A stretch of DNA of 64,000 nt from Coriobacteriaceae bacterium AF08-21 (lineage in GTDB: Bacteria; Actinomycetota; Coriobacteriia; Coriobacteriales; Coriobacteriaceae): assembly GCA_027687465.1 (NCBI GenBank), contig JAQCQR010000002.1:62001-126000 (forward strand), read 5' to 3'. The notes beneath the pieces were generated by a model, which was given only the letters and a program-made list of their open reading frames with translations, was not told where the DNA came from and made no database searches. Below, piece by piece: positions 62,759-64,000 of the stretch (position 1 is the stretch's first letter; each line of letters begins with the position of its first letter). A program made the translations under genes and the position numbers.

Positions 62759-64000
62759 ATGCATTTTTTCTCAGTAAGTGATCGTCGTTACTGCTTCGAT
62801 GAGGTCACTCGCAATTGCTTTCAGGTTGACCAAGCATCAGAAGATGCGCTTCGCATATTTGAAGCATCGGGAAGAACGGTCAACTCGAAGTTGCTAACAA
62901 AGTCACTTGCTGCGAAAGGCTACGACCAAACGACCATAGCAGAACTTGAAGACGACATTGATGAGTATCAACGATTGTCTGAGCGGACTTTCTTAACAAA
63001 AGACACGCCTCGAAAACTTAGATCCATCGAACTCCACGTTTCACATGCATGCAACCTTGGTTGTAGTTACTGTTTTGCCGGTAAAGGAGATTATGGAACG
63101 TCTCCTCTGCTGATGACAGACGAGATAGCCTTCAAGGCGGTCGACTACCTCGTCGCAAGTTCATCGGAAAACGAAACGCTTGCAATCGTCTTTTTTGGTG
63201 GGGAACCCATGATTAACGAGCCGCTGATATGGAAAACGGTCGACTATTCAAAAAGAATATACCCCAATAGAAACTTTACCTATTCTATTACGACCAACGG
63301 AACGCTTTTGAATGACACTGCTGTGAATTCTTTCAAGGAGCACGGGTTTTCTGTTCTGATTAGTCTCGATGGTACAGGATGCAAGCACGATGCATCGCGC
63401 CCGTACAAGACGGGAGGCGGCTCTTTCTCCGATATCGACAAAAACGTTCGTCGTTTTTCCGAGTCGTTCCCCTTCGGCGCAAGAGCGACCTTAACAAATA
63501 ATAACTGTAACCTTGTTGAAGACTATCTTCAGTTTAAAGAGATGGGCTTCAGAAGGATTTACTTCTCGCCCGTGAGCTCATTCGATGAGAATATCAAACT
63601 CGACGAACACTCATTAAACAAAATCAGGGCGGGCCTAATAGATTTGGCGGATCAATATCTCAAACAGATTGATCAAGGGGAAAAGCCCTTGTTTAGAACA
63701 TTGAAAACTGCAGTTGATTTGATTATGAGCAACAGGATCGCCTTTGTCGGATGCGGGGCTGGCAGGCGTTTTATTTCCGTGACTCCCGAAGGGGACGTAT
63801 ACCCCTGTCACAGGTTTGTCGGGATGATGCGATTCAAAATGGGCAACATCGTCACCGGAATTGACGAAACTAGGTATATTGAAAACTGGAGTCAGGGTGT
63901 CGAAAAAAGAATTGACTGTACGGACTGTTGGGCTCGGTCTTTCTGTGGTGGGGGCTGTAGCTGGGAGGCTGCAGACGAGCACGGCTACTTGCCCAAGAGT
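62759..64000 (+). CDS. Radical SAM/SPASM peptide maturase (partial, runs off the right edge)
   Basis: 414 codons without a stop. The N-terminal 80 residues (FDEVTRNCFQVDQASEDALRIFEA) resemble the precursor-binding region of SCIFF/thioether-forming maturases. The radical SAM core has C98-x3-C102-x2-C105 (HACNLGCSYCFAGKG), FFGGEPM and SITTNGTLL. The SPASM-type cysteines are C332, C350, C387, C390, C396 and C400, so auxiliary clusters are expected. It probably crosslinks a ribosomally made peptide. GAGG precedes the ATG; an in-frame GTG at 62729 is an alternative. GC is clearly lower than upstream genes. Confidence 0.88.
   Translation, partial: MHFFSVSDRRYCFDEVTRNCFQVDQASEDALRIFEASGRTVNSKLLTKSLAAKGYDQTTIAELEDDIDEYQRLSERTFLTKDTPRKLRSIELHVSHACNLGCSYCFAGKGDYGTSPLLMTDEIAFKAVDYLVASSSENETLAIVFFGGEPMINEPLIWKTVDYSKRIYPNRNFTYSITTNGTLLNDTAVNSFKEHGFSVLISLDGTGCKHDASRPYKTGGGSFSDIDKNVRRFSESFPFGARATLTNNNCNLVEDYLQFKEMGFRRIYFSPVSSFDENIKLDEHSLNKIRAGLIDLADQYLKQIDQGEKPLFRTLKTAVDLIMSNRIAFVGCGAGRRFISVTPEGDVYPCHRFVGMMRFKMGNIVTGIDETRYIENWSQGVEKRIDCTDCWARSFCGGGCSWEAADEHGYLPKS

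Noticed and set aside
62742-62777. Short ORF just before the radical SAM gene as a RiPP precursor
   Set aside because: It encodes only eleven residues, overlaps the maturase start and has no core-like composition.

Overview
The window reads as chromosome of a Collinsella-like member of the Coriobacteriia (Actinomycetota gut anaerobe). This rests on high-GC coding DNA, an anaerobic enzyme set (pyruvate:ferredoxin oxidoreductase, rubrerythrin, carbamate kinase, lactate-type dehydrogenase), mannose-family PTS genes and strong purine-rich ribosome sites. The species assignment is inference; no marker such as 16S rRNA is present.

Bases 1-25,000 are dominated by sugar/amino-sugar-type accessory metabolism: a lone PTS EIIA at the left edge, four GntR/UTRA repressors, three SIS-domain deglycase/isomerase paralogs of the FrlB type, a complete mannose-family PTS (EIIAB-EIIC-EIID) and an EamA exporter. 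The simplest reading is import of a phosphorylatable Amadori-type compound (fructoselysine or glucoselysine class), cleavage by a SIS deglycase, and export of the freed amine. A shared ACGT-N5-ACGT motif upstream of one GntR gene, the PTS operon and the exporter suggests one regulon. Interspersed are an M16C peptidase, 5-formyl-THF cyclo-ligase, MetA, a lactate/hydroxyacid dehydrogenase, RecQ, a YitT protein and a HAD phosphatase. An IS110-family (IS1111-like) element with perfect 15-bp inverted repeats and a possible guide-RNA region sits between the exporter and the third SIS gene.

Bases 25,000-42,000 are mostly housekeeping on the minus strand: GNAT, threonine aldolase, PAP2, Mfd, endonuclease III, an ABC exporter, RmuC, a possible toxin-antitoxin pair (nucleotidyltransferase plus HTH protein), small membrane proteins, rubrerythrin, a MutY-like glycosylase lacking its Fe-S ligands, an Rrf2 sensor, tRNA-Asp and a phosphodiesterase. 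Bases 41,600-50,000 hold two paralogous LytS/LytTR two-component systems separated by a glycosyltransferase, an MFS transporter and a zinc-dependent phospholipase-like protein.

Bases 49,800-64,000 carry an amidohydrolase/APC permease pair, a C39-like peptidase, carbamate kinase, an AAA/DUF4143 ATPase set among tandem repeats, a 1179-residue pyruvate:ferredoxin oxidoreductase, a damaged FHA gene and, at the right edge in visibly lower-GC DNA, the first 414 codons of a radical SAM/SPASM peptide maturase.

The most unusual property is the density of long palindromic repeats between genes. At least seven families recur within 64 kb. One 31-nt palindrome is used both as a terminator-like hairpin and in frame inside a coding sequence. 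One 191-nt module forms the 3' end of two unrelated neighbouring genes.
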